From Klebsiella terrigena (lineage in GTDB: Bacteria; Pseudomonadota; Gammaproteobacteria; Enterobacterales; Enterobacteriaceae), in NCBI RefSeq assembly GCF_006539725.1, contig NZ_BJNO01000019.1, positions 57,436 through 121,435 on the forward strand: DNA of 64,000 nucleotides, read 5' to 3'. This document shows positions 18,675 to 26,239 of this stretch, in pieces. Below the pieces are notes generated by a model. It was not told the origin of the DNA, did not search any database, and worked only from the letters and a program-made list of their open reading frames with translations. The translations under genes and the position numbers were made by a program. Numbering within the stretch: the stretch's first letter is position 1; each line of letters starts with the position of its first letter.

Positions 18675-18989
18675 ATGAATAATCAAGAAATGGAAAGTAT
18701 CAAAAAGTTATCCACAAAAACATTTTATGATATGACAAAGTATCTTTATGTGGCTGGGATGCTGATATATAAAGAGCAAGGAGATAATGAGTTAGTTGCA
18801 TCTATTATGTTAGATAATAATAGAACGGAATCGTATCTTTCACATGTTAAAGATCATCTGGCTAAGCGTTTTGATGGATATATGGAAGAAGCTGGTAAGA
18901 GAGAAAGACTGATTTATGTTGATATGGATAAAGTTATATTGGAAATGAAAAATGTCCATATAAATGCATTACTTTTTGGCATGAGCTAA
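18675..18989 (+). CDS. Small unknown protein 1 of the run
   Basis: A 104-residue acidic, soluble protein with no recognised family. Its pattern (FYDMTKYLYVAGMLIYKEQG, then SHVKDHLAKRFDGYM) resembles the next gene (FYELACRSFTASWNMFMEVN, then HVINHIQNNFERFT). The two may be distant paralogues with a helical FY...H..(D/N)H...F core. AAGAG lies upstream of the ATG. It is followed by a C-GAAA-G hairpin. Confidence 0.6.
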   Translation: MNNQEMESIKKLSTKTFYDMTKYLYVAGMLIYKEQGDNELVASIMLDNNRTESYLSHVKDHLAKRFDGYMEEAGKRERLIYVDMDKVILEMKNVHINALLFGMS

Positions 18990-19003
18990 CAGCAGAGTAT
19001 TCG

Positions 19004-19017
19004 GCCTCGAAAGGGGC
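19004..19017 (+). other. C-GAAA-G capped hairpin between small genes
   Basis: GCCTC-GAAA-GGGGC forms a five-pair stem (one T-G) closed by a GNRA tetraloop, just after the stop at 18989. See the related hairpins at 19378, 20092, 29852 and 29883. Confidence 0.5.
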
Positions 19018-19068
19018 TAATAAAAAACAAAATGAATTAAATAAGCATTTAACTATGAGGGTGTAAAT

Positions 19069-19365
19069 ATGTCTAAAGAAAAGATAGGTTTCAATAAATC
19101 AACCGAACTGTTCTATGAGCTTGCTTGTAGGTCGTTTACCGCAAGCTGGAATATGTTCATGGAAGTAAATGGCGATGGGGATGCTAATGATTATTTGGAT
19201 GATCCAGATTTTATGAGTCCATTTATTATCCATGTGATTAATCATATTCAGAACAACTTTGAAAGGTTCACTGCCCAAGAAGGTAATAGTGGTGATATTA
19301 ATCAGGTTAACTTTGAACTGGTCGCTTCCATGTTAGTCGAGTATTCAGAAAACTTTAAAAAGTAA
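19069..19365 (+). CDS. Small unknown protein 2 of the run
   Basis: A 98-residue acidic protein, soluble, not recognised. It shares a weak pattern with the product of 18675-18989: an FYELA start, an acidic GDGDANDYLDDPD insert and an HVINHIQNNFERF segment. GAGGGTG precedes the ATG. It is part of a same-strand run with 50-80-bp spacers containing capped hairpins. Confidence 0.6.
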   Translation: MSKEKIGFNKSTELFYELACRSFTASWNMFMEVNGDGDANDYLDDPDFMSPFIIHVINHIQNNFERFTAQEGNSGDINQVNFELVASMLVEYSENFKK

Positions 19366-19377
19366 AAAAATAATCTT

Positions 19378-19391
19378 GCCCCGTAAGGGGC
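19378..19391 (+). other. C-GTAA-G capped hairpin
   Basis: GCCCC-GTAA-GGGGC is a perfect five-pair stem with a GNRA loop. It starts 13 bases after one stop and ends 28 bases before the next start. Confidence 0.5.
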
Positions 19392-19419
19392 TAACAAAAG
19401 GCATAAGAGGAAAATATAA

Positions 19420-19683
19420 ATGATAAACAACAACGAACAAAGTTCTATGACAAATAAAATGTCTGTAGTTGTAAGCGTGTTGTGTGATGGACCTCCAGAA
19501 GTAATGAATACTATTCAAGAGCGTTTTGAAATATTTATTGCCATTACTGGGTATTCAGTAGAAGAAATCATGGATGATAAAAATATATTTGATGAGTTAA
19601 ATCGATTTATTAATAACGAGCTAGTGGATGATTTGGGGTTTGAGTATGACTGCGTCGTCATAAATATCGGTTATAACAACTAA
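19420..19683 (+). CDS. Small unknown protein 3 of the run
   Basis: An 87-residue acidic protein (MINNNEQSSMTNKM start) with no recognised domain. GVAGG-like signals are absent, but AGAGG lies nine bases before the ATG. It shows no clear similarity to its neighbours. It sits inside the same-strand run between the two capped-hairpin spacers and the frameshifted gene. Confidence 0.55.
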   Translation: MINNNEQSSMTNKMSVVVSVLCDGPPEVMNTIQERFEIFIAITGYSVEEIMDDKNIFDELNRFINNELVDDLGFEYDCVVINIGYNN

Positions 19684-19722
19684 TGTTTTACTAAATATTA
19701 ACTGAAAAGTGAGGGTGAAAAA

Positions 19723-20072
19723 ATGAAAGAGATTGTATTGAACAGCTATGATAAAACAAAAATGAACTTGTTGCTGACATCTTACAAGGATTCTGCAATG
19801 AGATATATAATATTTATGAAAATGATCCTGAAACAGCAATCTATATTATGAGTTGGGGTAAACTTTCAGAAGTTATTTATGATGTGATTATAACTCGTGA
19901 GATAATGAAATACTCTATTAAAAATGATGTTTCTGGTACCAATAAAAATGATTTAAAGGATGAAATCTTACATTGGCATCTTGAGCATATCATTGAACTT
20001 GTTTCAAGAAATATAAATCAGGATGAAAATAAAGATCCTGTTTACTGGAAGCTGAAAATGACAGTTGTTTGA
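19723..20072 (+). pseudogene. Small unknown protein 4, disrupted by a one-base frameshift
   Basis: An ATG at 19723 with GAGGG upstream opens a frame of about 42 codons. The protein-like sequence instead continues one frame over, through ELVADILQGFCNEIYNIYEN and ETAIYIMSWGKLSEV, to the stop at 20072. Adding a single A to the AAAAA run at 19758-19762 joins both parts into one protein of about 116 residues. This is a one-base deletion in the genome or a sequencing error; the run is too short for ordinary slippage. The segment from 19848 alone also looks open but lacks a ribosome-binding site. Confidence 0.65.
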
Positions 20073-20091
20073 TTTTTAGATGGTATGAGTA

Positions 20092-20109
20092 TTCCCTCGA
20101 AAGAGGGAA
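20092..20109 (+). promoter_or_regulatory. Hairpin that covers the ribosome-binding site of the H-NS-like gene
   Basis: TTCCCTC-GAAA-GAGGGAA is a perfect seven-pair stem with a GNRA loop. Its 3' arm contains GAGGG, the Shine-Dalgarno for the ATG at 20115. Folding would hide the site, so translation of the downstream gene may be restrained until the stem opens. Confidence 0.5.
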
Positions 20110-20114
20110 ATAAC

Positions 20115-20387
20115 ATGAACGATAAAAATAAGGCGTTCAATATGATTGATGAATTCCACGTTATTTTTATGTATAGAAAAATCCAAGCTGAAGCGGCTAA
20201 AACTGATTTAAAAACCTTGAATCAACTGTTGAATAAGTTCCGTAAGGTAGTAGCGGAGCGCCGTGAAGAATACTATCTGGAGATTAGTGAGAAAAAGGCA
20301 CAAGAGCTAAGGGGTGAGAGGCTACAAAAAATATGGGGGAAAATGAAACGTGACAGAGTTTTACCAGAAGATCTTATTGACAGGTAA
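20115..20387 (+). CDS. Truncated H-NS-like protein (H-NST type)
   Basis: A 90-residue protein whose centre, LKTLNQLLNKFRKVVAERRE, lines up with the oligomerisation helices of H-NS ([20 protein letters not shown]). The later RVLPEDLI matches the GIDPNELL of H-NS. The C-terminal DNA-binding domain (TWTGQGRTP region) is absent. H-NST proteins from pathogenicity islands have this same layout and antagonise H-NS by joining its oligomers. By analogy this protein would relieve silencing of the AT-rich element. The start at 20115 is chosen for its ribosome-binding site. The match was made by eye. Confidence 0.65.
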   Translation: MNDKNKAFNMIDEFHVIFMYRKIQAEAAKTDLKTLNQLLNKFRKVVAERREEYYLEISEKKAQELRGERLQKIWGKMKRDRVLPEDLIDR

Positions 20388-20973
20388 TAACCAGTCACAA
20401 TAACGTATTTAACTGGCGGCTACGCCGCTATTCTTTATGGATAAATCCATCATCAACAGGGGTGAACCCTGTTCCAGCAATGTGATTGTCTTGAGCAATC
20501 ACTAAGTGCTGATTCTGTGAATATATTTCATATGTTGAAGAGTAAATAACCTATTTTATAAACTTAACACTAAACTCTATCATCGGATCGGTTTTACAAT
20601 AGAAAGATGAAACGATCTAAATCCGATCCTTTTCGACTTTCCTAGCCAATATGAAAACTAGCTTATCAAGGTGAAAATATATTAATGTCAGTGTTAGGGC
20701 GTAGCCGTGCTTCAGCACATGAGCGTTAGCTCATAGAGGATGGTGATTTTCAAAAAGATGTTAATGCAATAGAAAGGAAACGGTGAAATAAAAAATAAAT
20801 TACGCTCAGACATTACTGATCATTTTAATATCGAAACCCCATATGGCGATCATGAAAATCGCCCGGTTTCTCTATATCCTCTTAAGTATTATCTCTTACT
20901 TCTTGCAAAATTAAATTAAGACAAAATCGGCTTGTAGCCCTTGCGGTATAAGGCTTATGAAGAAAATACGCGA
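20388..20973 (+). other. Structured non-coding region before the replication iterons
   Basis: No complete gene is supported. It holds a GCGGC-TAC-GCCGC hairpin (20416-20428), the two-hairpin module (20438-20502), and an inverted pair GGATCGG/CCGATCC around 20585-20630 enclosing a 12-codon frame. It also has the stems GTGCT-TC-AGCAC and ATGAGC-GTTA-GCTCAT near 20710-20735. A frame open from 20773 to 20919 ends LYPLKYYLLLLAKLN but has no usual start, so it may be a gene remnant. Antisense or leader control of the rep gene is possible. Confidence 0.4.
20438..20502 (+). ncRNA. Two-hairpin module, copy A
   Basis: TGGATAAAT is followed by hairpin 1, AACAGGG-GTGAA-CCCTGTT (20455-20473), and hairpin 2, GTGATTG-TCTTGAG-CAATCAC (20482-20502). 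A second copy at 30133-30192 keeps both stems with compensatory base changes. Function is unknown; a single-strand origin, oriT part or small RNA are options. Confidence 0.45.
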
Positions 20974-21057
20974 CTGACCGTACAGTGAGTTTTCCTGACT
21001 CTGTGGTCAGTATTCCTGACTGTACAGTGAGCTTTCCTGACTCTGTAGTCAGTTTCT
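20974..21057. repeat. Iterons of a plasmid-like replication origin
   Basis: Two 42-bp direct repeats (20974-21015, 21016-21057) are each built from two related 21-bp units of the form CCTGACTstrYrGTsAGyttt. They give four tandem sites spaced by two helical turns. Each unit has internal dyad symmetry (CTGAC...GTCAG). They lie 150 bp upstream of the RepL-like gene, the expected place for initiator binding. Confidence 0.7.
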
Positions 21058-21208
21058 ATGTCATTTTATAGACTAAAAATGACTGTGCTTTAAATTATAG
21101 TCACTGGAATACTTGCGCTTTTAAAAATATTTTCGCAAAAAACTTGATATCTGTTTTGTGCATGGTGTTTAATTTATTTTAAATAAAATAACAAGAGGTA
21201 AGAATAAA

Positions 21209-21973
21209 ATGAATGAAATAGAAGTTGATTTAGATTTAGGCTTAAATCCTTTTTGCTTTGAGACCGAGCTAAAGATTGAAACAAGAAAAAGAAACCTGAC
21301 TGTTTCAAGAGGAACAGAACTTATTGAAAGGAAGGATACCAGCAAAACTTATTTTGCCAATATCGTACATACCCAAGAGGTCGATAAAGAAGAGTTCATT
21401 AAACTCTACACCTCCCAGATAAAAGCGTACTTTGATTTAACGAAAACAGCTTACAAAGTGTTTTTTATCTTTTTACGTATATATCAGGATGCGATTGGAA
21501 AAGATCACTTTTATCTGAGTTGTAAAAAAGCAATTTCTCTCGCAGAAAAAATAGATCACTTTGCTTTGTCTGAGTCTATTTTTTACAGGGGGATAAAAGA
21601 ACTTATAGAGAAACGTATTATTGCTAAAACTAATGAAAAAAACTGGTATTTCATAAACCCAGCCATTGTCTTCAATGGTGATCGTGCTCGCTTTGTGTCA
21701 GAGATTGTAAAAAAGAAAGAAGTGATGGAAGAACAACCCGAAAGTGTTACCAGCACTGACCGAAGAAATAAAAATATTAAAGAAGAAGATAGATCAATTG
21801 AGTCAGTCATAGAATACGTAAGTAGCCAAGAAGATATAGATTTGTTAATCGCAAGATTACAGGCTAAAAAGCACCAAGGAGCGATGATGAGTAAAAGCAT
21901 GGGAGGATGTATCGCTGTTGAGGCAGTAACTCTTTTACCACCAGAAAAACCGTTAGATTGGGATAATATTTAA
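21209..21973 (+). CDS. Putative replication initiator (RepL-like winged helix)
   Basis: A 254-residue protein whose middle region, LTKTAYKVFFIFLRIYQDAI, then ESIFYRGIKELIEKRIIAKT and WYFINPAIVFNGDRARFVSE, has the layout of RepL-type initiators: a winged helix followed by a NP..FF.GDR motif. The C-terminal tail is charged and variable. An AAGAGG signal precedes the ATG. Iterons upstream and partition-like and mobilization genes nearby support a replication role, so the element may replicate after excision. The family match is from memory of its motif pattern; another phage-type replication regulator cannot be excluded. Confidence 0.65.
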   Translation: MNEIEVDLDLGLNPFCFETELKIETRKRNLTVSRGTELIERKDTSKTYFANIVHTQEVDKEEFIKLYTSQIKAYFDLTKTAYKVFFIFLRIYQDAIGKDHFYLSCKKAISLAEKIDHFALSESIFYRGIKELIEKRIIAKTNEKNWYFINPAIVFNGDRARFVSEIVKKKEVMEEQPESVTSTDRRNKNIKEEDRSIESVIEYVSSQEDIDLLIARLQAKKHQGAMMSKSMGGCIAVEAVTLLPPEKPLDWDNI

Positions 21974-22135
21974 AGGTATTAACACAGATGATGTGTAGTG
22001 ATTGAGTAAATAAGATGATCGGGAATGCTTAATATACAAGCGTTGTATGAAATATTATTTATACAACTTAAGTTAAATTTGATTTTTCTAAAACAAATAT
22101 GGTATTAAAAATAAAACAAAAAGGAAAATCAAACA

Positions 22136-22447
22136 ATGAATAATATTAAAATCATTGCGCTCTTTAACGCCAATGAAAACATACCATTTATGACCTGTAT
22201 AGTTAAAGATGTTGAAGAGAATGAGTGCGGGATAAAACTTACTCTCGAAAATGACAATAACATCTTTATCAAAGATTACGGTTCATTCTTTCTGTCCGAA
22301 TCAGCAGATGATTACGATAAGGCGCGAATGGTAAATGTGTATGGAAGATTGATTTCTGAACTCAGCCAAGTCAGTGAAGAGACAATAAAATCATTAATGT
22401 CAGAAAGCAAAACCTATAATATTCAGCATCCTAACACACTCTGTTAG
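22136..22447 (+). CDS. Small unknown protein
   Basis: A 103-residue acidic protein beginning MNNIKIIALFNANENIPFMT. It has a predicted beta-rich first half (CIVKDVEENECGIKLTLEND) and a helical second half. AAAGGAAAA precedes the ATG. No family is recognised. It lies between the initiator and another unknown gene on the same strand. Confidence 0.6.
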   Translation: MNNIKIIALFNANENIPFMTCIVKDVEENECGIKLTLENDNNIFIKDYGSFFLSESADDYDKARMVNVYGRLISELSQVSEETIKSLMSESKTYNIQHPNTLC

Positions 22448-22511
22448 TGTTCTGGATGATTACCATTACTGTGGCAGAGTAAAAGCTAGCGCACCAGACG
22501 AACCCGCATTA

Positions 22512-22817
22512 ATGAATTTTCTTGGCCTGCAGGGTCTGCGTGAGGCCATAGCTGAAAATAACTTCTTATCTGAACTGGAAGCCTCTGGCGGTATCGTACT
22601 TCACACCGATATGGGCTATCCAGTTGCAGAATACAAAGGTACAGACATCAGAATAGCTATCGAGCCGATAAACCTTACCCATATGCGAGATCTGACCAAT
22701 GGCTATGTGGTAATGTTCAGGAACGGTGAGTTAGGGCATGAGATTGAGGGCGATCTCTATGAGGCGTTATCTCAGGCTGTTGATAGGCTTAAGATCGCTG
22801 TTGTCGCTACAGATTAA
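22512..22817 (+). CDS. Unknown protein, possibly missing its 5' end
   Basis: A 101-residue frame from ATG 22512 (MNFLGLQGLREAIAENNFLS) without a clear ribosome-binding site. The same frame stays open upstream and still looks protein-like (YHYCGRVKASAPDEPAL), overlapping the end of the previous gene. The gene may therefore be the tail of a longer one or use an unusual start. Its stop is one base from the stop of the convergent ADP-ribosyltransferase-like gene. Confidence 0.5.
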   Translation: MNFLGLQGLREAIAENNFLSELEASGGIVLHTDMGYPVAEYKGTDIRIAIEPINLTHMRDLTNGYVVMFRNGELGHEIEGDLYEALSQAVDRLKIAVVATD

Positions 22818-22818
22818 T

Positions 22819-23583
22819 TTAGGAAATATCAACTTTTAAAACATATCTTGGTACCGCTTTTTTATGACACATGGTACCTGAGAATTTGCTGACATTTATA
22901 TAACCACCCATTTCAGTTCTACCTCGTAAAGTTAAAGTAGCCCCAGATGCAAATAAAACTTCTTTCTCGTGGCCTAAATTAGTTCCACTATGTCGGAAAA
23001 CAAATACTTTTGTTTGAGGATTAATAACATTTAGAACTATCAGAGTTAGTGCATTCTCTTCATATGCTTTACCCCCCCAAAGTGCATTAGATTGAGCGAC
23101 TACAGGGCATAAGGATGTAGATAGTGGCCTTTTCATTTTTAAAATTGTTCCGATAGGTTCATTATTAAAAATATTTCCACCATGAACTAGTTGTTGTTTT
23201 TGAGTGAGTAACTTCCCGCAAGAAATTATCTCTTCATCAACATCATCAAAATTCATGTCTCGAGAATAAGATTTTTGATAAAATGCCAGCGTTTTTGGTG
23301 TTCTTGAAGGCATCAGCTCTCGCCACTTTTTGTATTCATTAGAATTCGTTAAATTATTATCAATATGATTACCTAAATCATTAGAAGCGCTGCCTGCTAT
23401 AATTAATCTTGCGGCATCATGCATGTTTTCGGCATATTGTATCAATTTTATATTTACTTTTGGCGATGAAAAATGTTTATTTTTATGATAGAAATCCATT
23501 AACTCATCATGTGTAGGGTCTCGTTGTTCCCATATTTCAAATCTGGGTGAGAATTGCTCAACAATTGGCAGGTAGATTGACAT
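22819..23583 (-). CDS. Candidate ADP-ribosyltransferase-fold toxin
   Basis: A 254-residue protein whose C-terminal half follows the R-S-E ADP-ribosyltransferase plan. QLVHGGNIFNNEPIGT stands at the YRG position, with histidine 134 in place of arginine. RPLSTSLCP carries the STS motif at 155-157. HEKEVLFASGATLTL has the ExE pair at 206/208 with the usual LF.sG.. tail. The first 120 residues match nothing known to me and may give target specificity. There is no signal peptide, so it acts in the cytoplasm or is delivered. The first-motif change could mean lost or altered activity. No antitoxin gene is obvious. Confidence 0.55.
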   Translation of the reverse strand: MSIYLPIVEQFSPRFEIWEQRDPTHDELMDFYHKNKHFSSPKVNIKLIQYAENMHDAARLIIAGSASNDLGNHIDNNLTNSNEYKKWRELMPSRTPKTLAFYQKSYSRDMNFDDVDEEIISCGKLLTQKQQLVHGGNIFNNEPIGTILKMKRPLSTSLCPVVAQSNALWGGKAYEENALTLIVLNVINPQTKVFVFRHSGTNLGHEKEVLFASGATLTLRGRTEMGGYINVSKFSGTMCHKKAVPRYVLKVDIS

Positions 23584-23947
23584 TTATTTTCTTAATCCAT
23601 ATGAGAAATAAATAGTAAAATAATGATATTTTATTTTCATGTCAAGCCATTCAAGTGTTAAGATATGTCGCCTATATCATTAACGAATGAATAACAATGT
23701 TTATTATTTTTTTGTGATGTTTTTGTATTATTTTGAAAATAAAAAAGAAAGTAACTTGACTTTTAGTGATTGATGTATTTTTTTTAAAAAAACTGTAGTC
23801 TGATATGATATTTATTATGATTCGTTTATTTTATTTGGCTAATAAATAACAGCATTAAAAGGCTATAATTCAGCAATAATAAAGCCAGAGTATATCCAGC
23901 TTCATTAGCACTATGATAATTAGATGACTCGTTTGGTTTTAATTAAA
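23584..23947. other. AT-rich intergenic region
   Basis: About 360 bp of very AT-rich DNA (runs such as TTTTTTTTAAAAAAA near 23780) upstream of the toxin-like gene. It contains no supported gene and probably holds its promoter. Such DNA is a likely H-NS target. Confidence 0.5.
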
Positions 23948-24325
23948 TTAATCCAACAACCCACGAGAAACCTTACTCGCCGTCTGGCTGAAATTATATC
24001 GCTCAACAACATTACCTTTGAACCAGATCTCAAGCGAGTTCATGTGAGCCGTGTTGCTGTTCTTCAGCAGGGCCAATCCGGGAATGTAGTTCGAGATCTG
24101 GCTTTCGCCTGACATGCTGGAATAGGACCACATTTCCTGACCATCATTGGTGGCTCGCGTCTGAGGCTCACCGAATGCGTTAATAACATCTTGCTGGGTA
24201 GTTTTCCCTTTAACGATTTTTACTTTTACGGTTTGTTGGGATTCGTCTTTCAGGGATTTGTTGCCATAAGTAGTGCAAGCGGTAAGGGGCAGGATCATCA
24301 GTGCCGCGATAAACAATTTTTTCAT
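23948..24325 (-). CDS. SmpA/OmlA (BamE-like) lipoprotein
   Basis: A 125-residue lipoprotein. The signal is MKKLFIAALMILPLTAC with lipobox LTAC, cysteine at 17, so the mature form is anchored in a membrane. The body KIVKGKTTQQDVINAFGEPQ, then MWSYSS and SLEIWFKGNVVERYNF, matches the small beta-alpha SmpA/OmlA fold seen in BamE. Related lipoproteins are common on plasmids and islands; their role is unknown and it is not the chromosomal bamE. GGAG precedes the start. Confidence 0.85.
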   Translation of the reverse strand: MKKLFIAALMILPLTACTTYGNKSLKDESQQTVKVKIVKGKTTQQDVINAFGEPQTRATNDGQEMWSYSSMSGESQISNYIPGLALLKNSNTAHMNSLEIWFKGNVVERYNFSQTASKVSRGLLD

Positions 24326-24945
24326 GTTAACTCCATATGAACAGTAAAACGTAAAAATAGGCGTAAAGAGTTCTTAACCAGCGCTGTATTGTCGCTGGAG
24401 ATCAAAAAAGTTTTGTCAATTGATAGTGAAAGAAGCCTATGACCTTTTTATCCAATCAGCTAATGGCATCTTTCATTGTGGCTTTCCCTGATGTTGCATT
24501 AATCAAAGCTATCTAAAGGCCATAAATCGACATTAGCCGCTTGTCTTATGGTTCAACGCTCTATCCCTTGAACTAGCTCGTAAACTGTCTGGTGGCCCTC
24601 TGGTGTACTTTACTCATTAACGATTCCTCTAGCAAGAAAATGATCGGTATTGCAGATCGATAATAACCTATTGATAGATTATAACGATTGAAGATGATTT
24701 ATCGATCGGTATTTTAATTGGTTTTATCGATCGATGAAAATTTAACGATAGGTAATATCTATCGTTATTTTGTTTTTGATCGTTACAAACGATATGACGG
24801 ACCACAAAAATAATTGAATCCTATCAATTGGTTAATCGGGTGGTTTTGCTTCGTTATGTCTGTCAAAGCAAGCTGTAACGGCTACTGGTACGCAGCAGGC
24901 TACCTCTACATAACAGCATTTTTGATTATCGGGATGGATAGGAAT
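24326..24945. other. Non-coding region with clustered ATCGATCG/ATCGTT motifs
   Basis: No gene is supported before the lipoprotein start at 24946. Between about 24640 and 24795 there are many copies of GATCGAT, TATCGATCG and AACGAT. They include the dyad AACGATAG...CTATCGTT (24744-24766). The cluster could bind a regulator or a partition protein. An open frame from TTG 24814 with a membrane-like stretch runs in frame into the lipoprotein gene but lacks a good start signal. Confidence 0.45.
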
Positions 24946-25497
24946 ATGAAGAAGATTTTACTCGTTGCTGGCACAGCTCTTTTTCTGGCGGGATGTGGTG
25001 AGAAGGGCGACTTTGAAAAAGCGATCAACGCGAAAATATCACAATCAAAGCTGTGCTACTCCCTGCAGGGCAACGACATTGTATTCAACAAAGGTTTTCC
25101 GGTTAAGGTTAACCGTGGCTACCGTTCTGCCGGATACAGTGCCAGTGATGAAATCCTGAATGGTCTTGTTGAACAGGGGCTGCTCACTGTTTCACAACAG
25201 GCAAATGGCTTTAGCAATGTTGATGTTCTGGAAGTAACAGATAAAGGCCAAGAGGTTGAGTTTTGGGACCGTGAGAATGGTGCCTGTGTCGGTCATCGGG
25301 AAGTTTCTGAGATAAAGGAATGGACCGAACCGGGAAACGGTAATCAGAAAGTTGTTCGAGTGTCTTATACATGGAAATTGGCGGATGTTCCTTCATGGGT
25401 GGACAAGAAAACGTTCTCCAGCGTCAAGGGTATGAATGAACCTGAAGAGGGCATGATTAATCTTGTTAAAACCAGCAATGGCTGGAAAGCGATCTAA
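24946..25497 (+). CDS. Unknown lipoprotein
   Basis: A 183-residue lipoprotein whose signal MKKILLVAGTALFLAGC has lipobox LAGC. The body has no recognised family; it includes KLCYSLQGNDIVFNKGFPVK and ends VKTSNGWKAI, a pattern seen in plasmid-borne periplasmic proteins. The ATG at 24946 is chosen because it puts the signal at the N-terminus and follows GGATAGGA. The next gene starts 11 bp after its stop, so they form an operon. Confidence 0.75.
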   Translation: MKKILLVAGTALFLAGCGEKGDFEKAINAKISQSKLCYSLQGNDIVFNKGFPVKVNRGYRSAGYSASDEILNGLVEQGLLTVSQQANGFSNVDVLEVTDKGQEVEFWDRENGACVGHREVSEIKEWTEPGNGNQKVVRVSYTWKLADVPSWVDKKTFSSVKGMNEPEEGMINLVKTSNGWKAI

Positions 25498-25507
25498 GGG
25501 GGCTATC

Positions 25508-25783
25508 ATGGAAAACAATATAATCCAGTGTCCGTTTTGCCTGAAAGAAAGCCAGCGCGGTGTGCATGTCTGCACCGGCTGCATGGCGACTGTTTTATAT
25601 GGAGCCTACCCCGGCTGGTATGCTTTCGTGGTTATATCATTGACCTTCGGCCTTTCTATACTAATCGGAATGTCTACAGGAATGGCGGGAGCTACCATCA
25701 GCCTACCAATAATTGCGGCTGTTGGGTTTATAGCTGGTAAGGCGATCTTCTCTGATAATGTTGTATTCAGGAGAAGGATGTAA
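25508..25783 (+). CDS. Small zinc-ribbon membrane protein
   Basis: A 91-residue protein with four cysteines, IQCPFCLKES and VHVCTGCMAT, forming a zinc-ribbon-like N-terminus. Two membrane segments follow (AFVVISLTFGLSILIGMSTG and a second hydrophobic stretch). AGGGGG lies upstream. It is co-transcribed with the lipoprotein before it. No function is known. Confidence 0.7.
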   Translation: MENNIIQCPFCLKESQRGVHVCTGCMATVLYGAYPGWYAFVVISLTFGLSILIGMSTGMAGATISLPIIAAVGFIAGKAIFSDNVVFRRRM

Positions 25784-25800
25784 AACCCCCTTACTGTAGA

Positions 25801-25843
25801 TGCAAAGAAACCATGTCGGCGGATCTGTGCGTGGTTTTTTGCA
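25801..25843 (+). terminator. Hairpin after the lipoprotein/zinc-ribbon operon
   Basis: TGCAAAGAAACCA (25801-25813) pairs, with one bulge, with TGGTTTTTTGCA (25832-25843) and is followed by an A/T run. It lies 17 bases past the stop at 25783, as expected for a terminator. Confidence 0.5.
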
Positions 25844-25883
25844 TAAAAAAAATATTTTTTATTCCAAAATAGCATACAAAACA

Positions 25884-26221
25884 TGTTGCCTGACAGGCAA
25901 CAACTAGCTATCATTTGACTATGGACGAACGAACTCGTTTGTCTTTGCTCTTTAAAAACCTCTAGGATCGGTAAAGGACTGAGTGAAACTTTCAGTCAAC
26001 CATTTCTCCAATACGAGATGTGGCCCATGTCCCTCTTCATTGTGATCGTAGCTTAATGCGAAATGTATATTGCATTCGTATATCTACGATACGGCATTGT
26101 TTAATGCTGAAATGGCGGGGTATCCAATCAGTTGTGTTGGATGGGTGTTGGCTGGCTTTGTCTACGGTGTGCAACACGATCCACAAGACATTTTGGCGGG
26201 GATGCAAGTTGCATCGTGTTG
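25884..26221 (+). ncRNA. Candidate structured RNA (possible retron msr-msd) upstream of the HTH-RT genes
   Basis: Five stems lie in 340 bases: TGTTGCCTG/CAGGCAACA (25884-25902), GACGAACGA/TCGTTTGTC (25924-25943), GACTGA/TCAGTC (25977-25997), ATCGTAG/CTACGAT (26045-26090, with an inner AATGC/GCATT stem) and CAACACGAT/ATCGTGTTG (26172-26221). A retron needs such an RNA upstream of its reverse transcriptase. The a1/a2 repeat and the branching G were not identified. A 37-codon frame (26112-26225, MAGYPISCVGWVLAGFVYGV start) overlaps the last part. Confidence 0.35.
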
Positions 26222-26239
26222 TTAAAATGAGAGGTTTTT

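Noticed and set aside
19758..19762. Programmed frameshift at the A-run
   Set aside because: Five A without a downstream structure or a proper slippery heptamer is weak; a one-base deletion is simpler.
20974..21057. Short tandem repeats that might be a CRISPR array
   Set aside because: Units are contiguous 21-bp repeats without unique spacers and lie before an initiator gene; iterons fit better. No cas genes are present.
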